NCBI RefSeq assembly: GCF_002101705.1
Contig: NZ_LQPC01000020.1
Location: forward strand, 288,334-352,333
DNA: 64,000 bases
Source: Mycolicibacterium iranicum
GTDB lineage: Bacteria; Actinomycetota; Actinomycetes; Mycobacteriales; Mycobacteriaceae
Direction: 5' to 3'
Shown: positions 18,684 through 26,148 of the stretch, piece by piece
Layout: every line of letters begins with the position of its first letter
Numbering within the stretch: the stretch's first letter is position 1
Program-made: the position numbers and the translations under genes
Notes under the pieces: model-generated
What the model was told of the DNA's origin: nothing
Database searches by the model: none
What the model saw: the letters and a program-made list of their open reading frames with translations, nothing else

Positions 18684-19112
18684 CTATGCCAGCTTCGCGA
18701 CTGCGACGGCGCGGCCGAAGATCTTCTTCCCGCCGGCGGTGGCACTCAGCGCGATGGTGACCGACTTCGCTTCCGGGTCAACGGATTTAACGCGGCCGCT
18801 GAACACGATCTCGGCGCCCACACCGTCGTTGGGGACGGGGACGACGGCGGTGAAGCGGACGTTGTATTCGGTGACGGCGGCGGGGTCGCCAACCCATGCG
18901 GTGACGTATCCGCCACCGAGACCCATGGTCAGCATGCCGTGCGCGATCGCGGTGTCGAGGCCGACCTGCTTGGCGATCTCGTCGTCCCAGTGGATGGGGT
19001 TGAGGTCGCCGGACACGCCCGCATAGTTGACAAGGTCGGCCCGCGTCAGCGGAATGACCTTCTCGGGCAGTTGATCGCCGACCTTGACCGAACTGAACTC
19101 ACGCAGTGCCAT
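18684..19112 (-). CDS. hadB: (3R)-hydroxyacyl-ACP dehydratase subunit HadB
   Basis: HadB is the catalytic subunit of both HadAB and HadBC, which dehydrate 3-hydroxyacyl-ACP in FAS-II. The 142-residue hot-dog protein has the hydratase-2 motif: YAGVSGDLNPIHWDDEIA near 30-47 with catalytic Asp and His, then LDTAIAHGMLTMGLGGGYV. The ATG at 19112 gives exactly the length known for M. tuberculosis HadB. The open frame runs further upstream to 19340 but that part lies inside hadA. The start overlaps the end of hadA by 14 bases. Confidence 0.95.
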   Translation of the reverse strand: MALREFSSVKVGDQLPEKVIPLTRADLVNYAGVSGDLNPIHWDDEIAKQVGLDTAIAHGMLTMGLGGGYVTAWVGDPAAVTEYNVRFTAVVPVPNDGVGAEIVFSGRVKSVDPEAKSVTIALSATAGGKKIFGRAVAVAKLA

Positions 19113-19578
19113 CTGTGAAGCCACTCTCTCCGTCTTCTTCGCTACGCCCCGCGAGGGTGGTGTAGTTCTCCTGAACGACATCGCCCTTCTCGTTGGTGAC
19201 GATGTTCTTCGTGACGATGATGTCGGTGCCGTGCGCCTTGCGGATCGAGTCCACCCACACGTCGCAGTACAGGGTGTCGCCCGCCTTGATCGGCAAGAAA
19301 TACTTGACCACCTGGTCGACCTGGACGATCTTGGCGTCACTGATGCCGACGTTGTTCGCCGAGAACATCGCCAACTGCGCCTGGTAGCCGAAAATCGACA
19401 GGAATGTCAGGGGCGCCACCAGCGCGTCATGCCCGAGCGCTGCGGCGGCCTCCTCGTCGAAGAACGCCGGATCGTCGTTCTTGACGGCGGTGGCGTACTC
19501 GCGAATCTTCTCGCGTCCCACGACGTAATGGTCGGGGTAGCGGTAGTGCACCCCGACGAGAGCGTCCAGGAAAGACAC
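19099..19578 (-). CDS. hadA: (3R)-hydroxyacyl-ACP dehydratase subunit HadA
   Basis: HadA partners HadB in the early FAS-II dehydratase. In M. tuberculosis HadA is a site of thiacetazone and isoxyl action through Cys61. The 159-residue protein shows GVHYRYPDHYVVGREKIREY, ALGHDALVAPLTFLSIFGYQ and KIVQVDQVVKYFLPIKAGDT. The residues before APLTFLS read GHDALV, so the position usually held by the drug-reactive cysteine appears not to be Cys here; this needs an alignment. The gene starts the hadABC transcript downstream of rpmG. Confidence 0.95.
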   Translation of the reverse strand: MSFLDALVGVHYRYPDHYVVGREKIREYATAVKNDDPAFFDEEAAAALGHDALVAPLTFLSIFGYQAQLAMFSANNVGISDAKIVQVDQVVKYFLPIKAGDTLYCDVWVDSIRKAHGTDIIVTKNIVTNEKGDVVQENYTTLAGRSEEDGESGFTDGTA

Positions 19579-19644
19579 GAGTGTTGAACCTACCTAGAAG
19601 GCCTCAGCAACCGTTGCATCGCGGCGCCGGCCCAGTCGTGTCGC

Positions 19645-19812
19645 TCAGCGCGACTCTTTGTGGGCCTGGTGCTTACCGCAGTTCGGGCAGAACTTCTTGA
19701 TCTCGAGGCGGTCGGGATCGTTGCGGCGGTTCTTCTTGGTGATGTAGTTGCGGTGCTTGCACACCTCGCAGGCCAAGGTGATCTTGGGCCGTACGTCAGT
19801 ACTGGAGGCCAC
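19645..19812 (-). CDS. rpmG: 50S ribosomal protein L33
   Basis: A 55-residue L33 that binds near the ribosomal E site. Reading from a GTG start at 19812 gives [20 protein letters not shown], then the [19 protein letters not shown] stretch and a final [14 protein letters not shown]. The two CxxC pairs are intact, so this is the zinc-containing form. It corresponds to rpmG2 just upstream of hadA in M. tuberculosis. A longer overlapping frame (19590-19886) is a shadow. Confidence 0.93.
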   Translation of the reverse strand: MASSTDVRPKITLACEVCKHRNYITKKNRRNDPDRLEIKKFCPNCGKHQAHKESR

Positions 19813-19853
19813 GTCAGTCGTCTCTTTTCTTCTACGTTCGCGTTCGTTGCTTG

Positions 19854-19927
19854 TAGCGGTGGGGAGGCTCGATCTCCCGACCTCACGATTATGAGTCGTG
19901 CGCTCTAACCAGCTGAGCTACACCGCC
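19854..19927 (-). tRNA. metT: tRNA-Met (CAT)
   Basis: A 74-base cloverleaf has acceptor strand GGCGGTG at the 5' end paired with CACCGCT (one G-U pair) and an A discriminator. The D arm is AGCTCAGCTGGTTAGAGC, the anticodon loop CTCATAA carries CAT, and the T arm is GGGAG-ATCGAGC-CTCCC. A CAT tRNA could also be the tRNA-Ile2 substrate for lysidine formation. The position between tRNA-Thr and rpmG matches metT in M. tuberculosis, supporting elongator methionine. Confidence 0.93.
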
Positions 19928-19959
19928 CCGGCTCCCGGGCACAAAGCCCGTATCCACCG

Positions 19960-20032
19960 AGCCCCCTAACGGAATCGAACCGTTGACCTTTTCCTTACCA
20001 TGGAAACGCTCTGCCGACTGAGCTAAGGGGGC
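19960..20032 (-). tRNA. thrT: tRNA-Thr (GGT)
   Basis: A 73-base cloverleaf with acceptor GCCCCCT/AGGGGGC and a T discriminator. The D arm is AGCTCAGTCGGCAGAGC, the anticodon stem TTTCC/GGAAA holds loop ATGGTAA with anticodon GGT, and the T arm contains GGTTCGATTCC. No 3' CCA is encoded. It is the first RNA of the thrT-metT-rpmG-hadABC group. Confidence 0.96.
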
Positions 20033-20143
20033 CTGCGCCCGCGAAAGTGCCGCGAGCCTTAAAGAGGGTACATTCTCCCCGTTTCCGGCGCCAAACCGCT
20101 GGTCGTCGGCGGGCTTTCGCGGCGTTCAGCCTACGCTGGCCCC

Positions 20144-20860
20144 ATGGCTGACACCGACCGCCTCTATTTCAAGCAGATGCTTTCGGGCCGCGACTTCGCT
20201 GTCGGCGACATGATCGCCCAGCAGATGCGCAACTTCGCCTATCTGATCGGGGACCGCGAGACCGGCGACACCGTCGTCGTCGACCCGGCGTACGCGGCAC
20301 AGGACCTGGTGGACGCACTGGAGGCCGACGGCATGCACCTGTCGGGAGTGCTCGTCACCCACCACCATCCCGATCACATCGGCGGTTCGATGATGGGCTT
20401 CGAGCTCAAGGGGCTGGCCGAACTCCTCGAGCGGACCAGCGTTCCGGTGCACGTCAATGCCCACGAAGCCGACTGGGTTTCGCGGATCACCGGCATCGCG
20501 GGCAGTGAACTGACCCGCCATCAGCATGGCGACAAGGTGTCGGTCGGCGACATCGACATCGAGCTGCTGCACACTCCGGGCCACACCCCCGGCAGCCAGT
20601 GTTTCCTGCTCGACGGGCGCCTCGTCGCCGGCGACACCCTCTTTCTGGAGGGCTGCGGGCGCACCGACTTCCCCGGCGGCAACGTCGACGACATGTTCCG
20701 CAGCCTGCAGGCGCTCGCGCAGCTGTCCGGCGACCCCACCGTCTTCCCCGGCCACTGGTATTCCGCTGAACCGAGTGCGTCGCTGTCGGACGTGCGCAGC
20801 ACCAACTACGTGTACCGCGCGAGCAATCTGGACCAGTGGCGGATGCTGATGGGCGGCTGA
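20144..20860 (+). CDS. Metallo-beta-lactamase-fold hydrolase, glyoxalase II-like
   Basis: A 238-residue MBL-fold protein. The di-metal motif THHHPDH is at 72-78, a further histidine is in LLHTPGHTPGSQCFL near 143-157, GRLVAGDTLF supplies the bridging aspartate, and VFPGHWY the last histidine. It resembles hydroxyacylglutathione hydrolase-like enzymes and has the position of Rv0634c. Mycobacteria use mycothiol rather than glutathione, so a thioester of mycothiol is a reasonable but unproven substrate. Divergent from the tRNA-Thr gene. Confidence 0.87.
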   Translation: MADTDRLYFKQMLSGRDFAVGDMIAQQMRNFAYLIGDRETGDTVVVDPAYAAQDLVDALEADGMHLSGVLVTHHHPDHIGGSMMGFELKGLAELLERTSVPVHVNAHEADWVSRITGIAGSELTRHQHGDKVSVGDIDIELLHTPGHTPGSQCFLLDGRLVAGDTLFLEGCGRTDFPGGNVDDMFRSLQALAQLSGDPTVFPGHWYSAEPSASLSDVRSTNYVYRASNLDQWRMLMGG

Positions 20861-20987
20861 TGCCAAACTGCCGTTGAGATGTCACTGAGCCAATAAGCGC
20901 CCTCCGAATCGTCAAATCGAAGACGCCCGGCAGCCATTCTGGCAAACTCAGGAACCGGCGCTAACCACACTTACGTGGGGGGTCTTC

Positions 20988-22019
20988 GTGAAGAACATCG
21001 CGCTGTGTTTCGACGGTGCGCGTGGCATCGGTGGTACCGGGGGAACCACCAATGCCACCGCCGCAGCAGATCTCATGAGCTCAAGCGACGAGCAGGTCGT
21101 GTGGACTTCGGCCTGCGCCGGCGCGGGTGGCCTATTCCGCGGTCGTACCAACGGGGTGGACGCCGCGCGCGCGGCGATCGCGCAGGCATACGACTTCCTG
21201 GTTGCCGAGTGGTCACCCGGGGATCGTCTTTTCCTGCTGGGCGCGGGTCGCGGCGCCGCCTGCGCGCGGGCGCTGGCACATCTGCTGGGGACCGTCGGCG
21301 TGCTGCGCGACGACATTCCCGGCTGGGACCCCCAGGATCTGCGCCGGTACGTGCTGTCCACGCATGTCCTGCCCCGCACTCACCGCGACGACACGGACTG
21401 GGAGCACATCGGCAGGCTCGCCGCTTGCCTGTCCGGACGCTTCACCGTGGCGGTGGACGTGCACTTCCTCGGGCTGTGGGACACGGTCGCGCTGTCGCGT
21501 GCCGGTGCGGCACCGCTGGCGGGAAACGTGCTCGCGACCAGGCACGCGGTCGCCATCGACGGCACCGGGCAGCGGTTCGGTATGCAGTTGCTCGCAGGCT
21601 CCGGCACCGCCGTGCAGGAAGTGTGGTTCCGCGGCGCCCACTGCGACGTCGCCGGAGGCCACAATGCGTGCTCCACGCTGGCGGGCATCGCCCTCGACTG
21701 GGTGCTCGACGGCGCCGAGCAGGCTGGGGCCCTGGTGCGGCGGTGCCCGCAGCGGGCTGTGCCGACTGCCGACGATGCGCTGGCGGGCACCACCCACACG
21801 GTGTCGTTCCGTCAGCTGCCCGACGACGCGTATGTACACGCGAGCGTCGAGAGTTACCTGCGGGCGCATCCGTCGTACTGGCGGCGGCTGCCGGCGCGCG
21901 TGACGTGGGCCGACACCGACTGGGCGTCCCGCGCCGAACGGCTGGTGCCGGGCCCCGTGACACCCCCGTCCATCACGGAGATCCCGGCACTGGCCGTCCC
22001 CGAACTACTTCCAGGCTGA
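20988..22019 (+). CDS. DUF2235/Tle1-like protein with lost nucleophile
   Basis: A 343-residue protein built like the DUF2235 domain (uncharacterised alpha/beta hydrolases that include T6SS phospholipase effectors of the Tle1 type). The pattern is KNIALCFDG at the N-terminus, GDRLFLLGAGRGAACARALA at 78-97, VDVHFLGLWDTVALS, and VWFRGAHCDVAGGHN. In active members the second block is GFSRGAYTAR. Here Ser is replaced by Gly at 87, and the FDGT segment reads FDGARG. It is therefore probably not a serine hydrolase. The GTG start at 20988 follows a GGGGGG ribosome site. Its function, perhaps binding or regulation, is unknown. No T6SS genes are near. Confidence 0.65.
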   Translation: MKNIALCFDGARGIGGTGGTTNATAAADLMSSSDEQVVWTSACAGAGGLFRGRTNGVDAARAAIAQAYDFLVAEWSPGDRLFLLGAGRGAACARALAHLLGTVGVLRDDIPGWDPQDLRRYVLSTHVLPRTHRDDTDWEHIGRLAACLSGRFTVAVDVHFLGLWDTVALSRAGAAPLAGNVLATRHAVAIDGTGQRFGMQLLAGSGTAVQEVWFRGAHCDVAGGHNACSTLAGIALDWVLDGAEQAGALVRRCPQRAVPTADDALAGTTHTVSFRQLPDDAYVHASVESYLRAHPSYWRRLPARVTWADTDWASRAERLVPGPVTPPSITEIPALAVPELLPG

Positions 22020-22139
22020 GCCGACCCCGCACTCCCACAGACCGAGCCGCGGCACCCCGCTGGTGCGGCGTGCGCGGCGGCGCCTGGCAGCGCGCTCGGA
22101 TTCCAGATGTTCGACCGGCCGCTTCCGCTTCGCGCGCAT
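22005..22139 (-). CDS. Small arginine-rich protein, 44 residues
   Basis: An ATG at 22139 on the minus strand is preceded by AAAGGAG, ending five bases away, one of the best ribosome sites in the window. The frame encodes MRAKRKRPVEHLESERAARR followed by further arginines and a C-terminus RLGLWECGVGSAWK. The first half is strongly basic and could bind RNA or DNA; the tail is hydrophobic with one Cys. The last 15 bases overlap the 3' end of the DUF2235-like gene on the other strand. No family is recognised. The ribosome site is the main evidence for coding. Confidence 0.5.
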   Translation of the reverse strand: MRAKRKRPVEHLESERAARRRRARRTSGVPRLGLWECGVGSAWK

Positions 22140-22289
22140 GGCATCTCCTTTGGCTGGGGCGCGGTACCCCCTCGTGTACCGCGCTGAACCGACGCTAGGA
22201 ATCCGCGCCGCCGAAGTCGTGCGTAGTGCACTACGCCTTCTCACGCAGCCCGGCCCAGCCCGCCTAGGTAGTGCTGTTACGTTCGTCCC

Positions 22290-22991
22290 ATGACCAGCAC
22301 CGTGTCCTATGAGCTCGCGGATTCCGTCGCCACCATCACCCTCGACGACGGCAAGGTGAATGTGCTCGGCCCCGCTATGCAGGCCGCCATCAACGACGCC
22401 CTCGACCGCGCCGAGGCGGACAAGGCCAAGGCCGTCGTGCTCGCAGGCAACGCCCGGGTGTTCAGCGGCGGATTCGATCTCGCGGTGTTCCAGTCCGGGG
22501 ACGCCGCGGCGGCGCTGGGCATGCTTGCCGGGGGGTTCAAACTCTCCCTGCGCACCTTGACATTTCCGGTTCCTGTGATCATCGCCGCGACGGGTCCCGC
22601 GATCGCGATGGGATCGTTCCTCCTGCTCTCGGCCGATCACCGTGTCGGACAACCGAAGACGAGATGCCAGGCCATCGAGGTCGCGATCGGCATGACCATC
22701 CCGATCTCGGCGCTGGAGATCATGCGGGCGCGACTGACCCCCGCCGCGTTCGAGCGCGGCGCCGCACTGGCCGCCACGTTCGCCGGCGACGAGGCCGTCG
22801 CGGGTGGCTGGCTCGACGAGATCGTCGAGGCCGACCAGGTCCTCGCCCGGGCCCAGCAGGTGGCCGCCGAGGCGGCGGCGACGCTGAACGCGGGCGCCCA
22901 CCTCGCCACCAAGCTCAAAGCACGCAAGGGTGCGCTCGACGCGATCCAGGCGGGGATCGACGGTCTGGCAACCGAATTCAGCCTCGGCTGA
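22290..22991 (+). CDS. echA3: Enoyl-CoA hydratase/isomerase-family protein (EchA3-like)
   Basis: A 233-residue crotonase-fold protein. The oxyanion-hole segments are VVLAGNARVFSGGFDLAVFQ near 49-68 and IIAATGPAIAMGSFLLLSAD near 97-116. The catalytic glutamates of classical enoyl-CoA hydratase are not evident in the usual places, so it could be an isomerase or hydrolase of acyl-CoA esters. Length and place before recC match EchA3 (Rv0632c) of M. tuberculosis. Its own promoter should lie in 22140-22289. Confidence 0.85.
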   Translation: MTSTVSYELADSVATITLDDGKVNVLGPAMQAAINDALDRAEADKAKAVVLAGNARVFSGGFDLAVFQSGDAAAALGMLAGGFKLSLRTLTFPVPVIIAATGPAIAMGSFLLLSADHRVGQPKTRCQAIEVAIGMTIPISALEIMRARLTPAAFERGAALAATFAGDEAVAGGWLDEIVEADQVLARAQQVAAEAAATLNAGAHLATKLKARKGALDAIQAGIDGLATEFSLG

Positions 22992-23093
22992 CTACCCCGC
23001 ACTTCCGCGGAATAGCATTCCCGGCTGCGATTCCGATCGCTTTCACAGCCCTGGCTTCTCGCTCGCGCGAGTGCCGGGTGCGATGATGGCTCC

Positions 23094-24086
23094 GTGACCC
23101 ATATCCGGGGCCGAATCTGGCGCGACGGCAAGCCCGTCGACGATTTCGAGTTCTCGAAGATCTCGGACTGCCTGGCCTCCGAGGACACCCTGGTGTGGTG
23201 TGACATCTACGACCCCGACCACGCCATTCTCAAAGATCTGGCGGTCGAGCTCGGCCTGAACGAGTGGGCCGTCGAGGACGCCCTCGCCGAAGCCGAGCGG
23301 ACGAAGGCTGTCGTCTACAGGTCTCACACGTTCTTCACGGTGTACGGGGTGTCGGTGATGGACCCGCGGCCCGAGGATCCGGCCGAGCCCACCCTGGAAA
23401 TTCATCGGATCTCCGGATTCGTCCTGCCCCGCGGCCTGATCACGGTGCGCCTGTCACCGCACTTCGACATGGACAAGGTGTCGCAGCGCTTCGACGAGCT
23501 CGGCGGCCAGGAGTACGGCGTCGGGTCGCTGGTGCACGGCCTGCTCGACGTCGTGGTGGACGGCCACTTCGACGCGGTCCAGTCGCTCGACGACAGCATC
23601 GAAGGCCTCGAGGACGACCTGTTCGCCGAGAAGCCCCTGCGGGGAGGATTGCAGCGCAAGACATTTCAGCTACGTAAGGACCTCGTGGCCCTACGCAGGG
23701 TGGTCCTGCCGATGCGAGAGGTCGTCACGGCGATCCAACACCGCAGGATGGACGCCAAGACCTCGGTCGAACTCGACCCCGTGTATGCCGACCTGTACGA
23801 CCACGTATTGCGGGTGTCCGAGTGGACGGAATCGTTGCGCGACATGATCACCACGGTCTTCGAAACCAATCTGTCGCTTCAGGACGCACGGCTGAACACG
23901 GTGATGAAGAAGCTGACGGGCTGGGCGGCGATCATCGCCGTCCCGACCGCCATCACCGGCTTCTACGGCCAGAACGTCGCGTATCCCGGTATCGACACGT
24001 TGGGCGGCTTTGTGACCAGCACTTCGATCATCGTCATCATCGTGTTGGTGCTGTACTGGATGTTCAAAGCGCGGGATTGGCTGTGA
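23094..24086 (+). CDS. CorA-family divalent metal transporter with GQN signature
   Basis: A 330-residue CorA-type pentameric channel subunit for Mg2+ or related ions. The cytoplasmic N-terminal domain leads to a long helix (about 180-270), then two transmembrane helices: WAAIIAVPTAITGFYG around 278-293 and TSIIVIIVLVLYWMF near the C-terminus. The signature after TM1 is YGQN instead of the usual YGMN. The C-terminus KARDWL is basic as expected. Start is GTG 23094. The 3' end overlaps the convergent flavoprotein gene by 23 bases. Selectivity cannot be inferred. Confidence 0.88.
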   Translation: MTHIRGRIWRDGKPVDDFEFSKISDCLASEDTLVWCDIYDPDHAILKDLAVELGLNEWAVEDALAEAERTKAVVYRSHTFFTVYGVSVMDPRPEDPAEPTLEIHRISGFVLPRGLITVRLSPHFDMDKVSQRFDELGGQEYGVGSLVHGLLDVVVDGHFDAVQSLDDSIEGLEDDLFAEKPLRGGLQRKTFQLRKDLVALRRVVLPMREVVTAIQHRRMDAKTSVELDPVYADLYDHVLRVSEWTESLRDMITTVFETNLSLQDARLNTVMKKLTGWAAIIAVPTAITGFYGQNVAYPGIDTLGGFVTSTSIIVIIVLVLYWMFKARDWL

Positions 24087-25167
24087 CGTCGAGGGTTCCG
24101 ACGACACGGCCCGCGGTCCGGTAGGTCACGAAGAAGCCGTCGGCACGCTCGGTGAGGTCCGACGACCCGTAACTGCCGCCCCAACCGCGGTAGCTCAACT
24201 CGAATTGCCCTATGGCGCAGGTGAATCCGGGTACCTTGTCCCATTTGGCGGAGGCCCCCGCCGCGGTGAGGCCGGCCACGAGACCCTGCTGCGCTGCATC
24301 GCGCCAGTGTTCGGCGATGACGGGCCTGCCGGCGGCCACGTTGTGGGCGATGGTGACATCGCCTGCGGCGTAGACGTTCCGGACCGAGGTGCGCATGTGC
24401 TGGTCGACGACGACGCGGCCGCCGCGGGTGGCGAGGCCGGCTTCGGCGGCCAGCCGGATGTCGGGTCGCACCCCGGTGGCGGCAACAATGACGTCACCGT
24501 GCATGGTGTCGCCCGAGGACAGGGTGACAGTGGTATCGCCGACGGCTTCGACGGTCGCGCCGGTCACCACGCGCACGCCGGCGTCGGCGAGGATGTCGGC
24601 CACCCGCTTGCCGACGTCGGTCCCGAATCTGCGGTGCAGCGGGACGTCTTCGGGGACCACGACGGTGGTGGCGAGCCCGAGGCGCGCCAGACAGCTCGCG
24701 GTCTCACAGCCGATCAGCCCGCCGCCGATGACCACGGCGGAGTCTGCGAAGCGGGCGGCCATCTTCAGGGCGACTGCATCGGCGAACGAACGCAGCGGCT
24801 GCGCGGTGTCTCCGCCGGGTACACCGAGGGGAACGGCGGCTGAACCCGACGCCACAACCAGATGCCAGTACGGGTACCGCGCACCACCGCGGGTGACAAC
24901 CTCCTGCGCGTCGACGTCGATGTGTTCGACCGTCACGCCGAGCAGAAGGTCGATGTTGTGGCGGGCGAACCACCCCGCGCTGTGCAGGTCGAGATTCGTG
25001 TGACCGCCGCCGAGGAAATCCTTGCTGAGAGGGGGCTTGGCGTAGGGAAGTGCAGGGTCGGAGGACAGAATCCGCACGGGGATGTGCGGATGCCTGCGGC
25101 GAAAGGTCTCCGCCGCGCTGATGCCCGCCGGACCACTGCCGATGGCGAGAAATCCCGGTGCCGCCAT
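24064..25167 (-). CDS. FAD-dependent NAD(P)H oxidoreductase (ferredoxin reductase-like)
   Basis: A 367-residue pyridine nucleotide-disulfide-type flavoprotein. FAD binding is at FLAIGSGPAGISAAETFRRR (6-25), followed by PYAKPPLSKDFL typical of ferredoxin or rubredoxin reductases. NAD(P)H binding is at VVIGGGLIGCETASCLA near 142-158, and the second FAD motif is RNVYAAGDVTIAHN near 278-291. No redox CxxC pair is present. ATG 25167 is preferred to an upstream start at 25272 because FAD-binding folds start near the N-terminus. The electron acceptor is unknown; P450 systems need such reductases, but the P450 here is 14 kb away. Confidence 0.83.
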   Translation of the reverse strand: MAAPGFLAIGSGPAGISAAETFRRRHPHIPVRILSSDPALPYAKPPLSKDFLGGGHTNLDLHSAGWFARHNIDLLLGVTVEHIDVDAQEVVTRGGARYPYWHLVVASGSAAVPLGVPGGDTAQPLRSFADAVALKMAARFADSAVVIGGGLIGCETASCLARLGLATTVVVPEDVPLHRRFGTDVGKRVADILADAGVRVVTGATVEAVGDTTVTLSSGDTMHGDVIVAATGVRPDIRLAAEAGLATRGGRVVVDQHMRTSVRNVYAAGDVTIAHNVAAGRPVIAEHWRDAAQQGLVAGLTAAGASAKWDKVPGFTCAIGQFELSYRGWGGSYGSSDLTERADGFFVTYRTAGRVVGTLDVTANPAL

Positions 25168-25300
25168 TCTTCGGGAGTACCACCATTGAATGCACCCCAA
25201 TCCCGGCACGGGGCCGGGTGTCAGCCTTTGGTCAGATTCGCTGGCATGTGCCGCCCGGTAATCGTTGAGCATCGGCGATCAGATGTGAAAATATCTGCGC

Positions 25301-26047
25301 ATGGAGCCTTACGGGGATCCCGAAGCACGCATCCGGGATCTCGAGCGCCCGCTCGCCGATCGGGCCCAGTCCAACGAGCTGGGCACCCAGCCCTACGAAG
25401 CACCGCCCACGCCCTCGACCGAGCCCTATCAGTACGTGCCGCCGCCGCCGTCATCGGACCCCTATCAGGCGCAGCCCTACGGGCAGTACGGCTCCCAGTA
25501 CGGCACACCGCAGTACACATCGCCGTATTACTCGGCCCCCCAGCAGGTCGTCCAGAAGCGCTCATCGACCACTGCGCTGTGGATGATCCCGCTGGTCGTC
25601 GGCGGCATCATCGCGGCCGGGGTCGCCGCCATCGTCCTGTACTTCAACACTGCCGACCCCGACACCTACAGTTTCGACCCCAGTCCCTCGATCTCCGGCG
25701 GCGGCGGCCCACTCGACACTCCCACGCCGCCCGTCGGCATCCCTCCGATCGATCCGGAAGATCAGGTCATCACGGTCCAGGCCGGCGGCTCGGTCAGCGT
25801 CAGCGGCGTCGACAAGAACCAGACCATCGTCTGCAACGGCGGAACCGTGAGCGTCAGCGGCGTGGAGAACGTCGTCGAAATTCAGGGCAGTTGCGGTGTC
25901 GTGTCCGTCTCGGGCATAAAAAACATCGTCACCGTCGACACCGCGCAGACCATCAGCGCGTCGGGTTTCGAGAACCGCGTGACATACCGCTCGGGTGAAC
26001 CGCAGATCACCAACAGTGGACCCGACAACGTCGTCGAGCAAGGGTGA
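25301..26047 (+). CDS. Membrane-anchored DUF3060-like protein
   Basis: A 248-residue protein. The first 85 residues are Pro/Tyr/Gln-rich and presumably cytoplasmic (repeated YQ, YG and PYY motifs). One transmembrane helix follows at about 93-113 (ALWMIPLVVGGIIAAGVAAI). The outer part after residue 150 has short beta repeats of the form VSVSGV(D/E)(K/N), VVSVSGIKNIV and ISASGFENRV, the pattern of DUF3060-like mycobacterial proteins. Two cysteines (in TIVCNG and GSCGV) may form a disulfide outside. Function unknown. Confidence 0.75.
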   Translation: MEPYGDPEARIRDLERPLADRAQSNELGTQPYEAPPTPSTEPYQYVPPPPSSDPYQAQPYGQYGSQYGTPQYTSPYYSAPQQVVQKRSSTTALWMIPLVVGGIIAAGVAAIVLYFNTADPDTYSFDPSPSISGGGGPLDTPTPPVGIPPIDPEDQVITVQAGGSVSVSGVDKNQTIVCNGGTVSVSGVENVVEIQGSCGVVSVSGIKNIVTVDTAQTISASGFENRVTYRSGEPQITNSGPDNVVEQG

Positions 26048-26148
26048 GCGAAAGAACGACGGCGCCAAGACTGTCGGGTCAGTTCTCGAAGGCGCTGCTC
26101 GGGAGGGTCGCCGACGAACTGTCCGGGGCCCTCGTAGTCTGACCGTCG

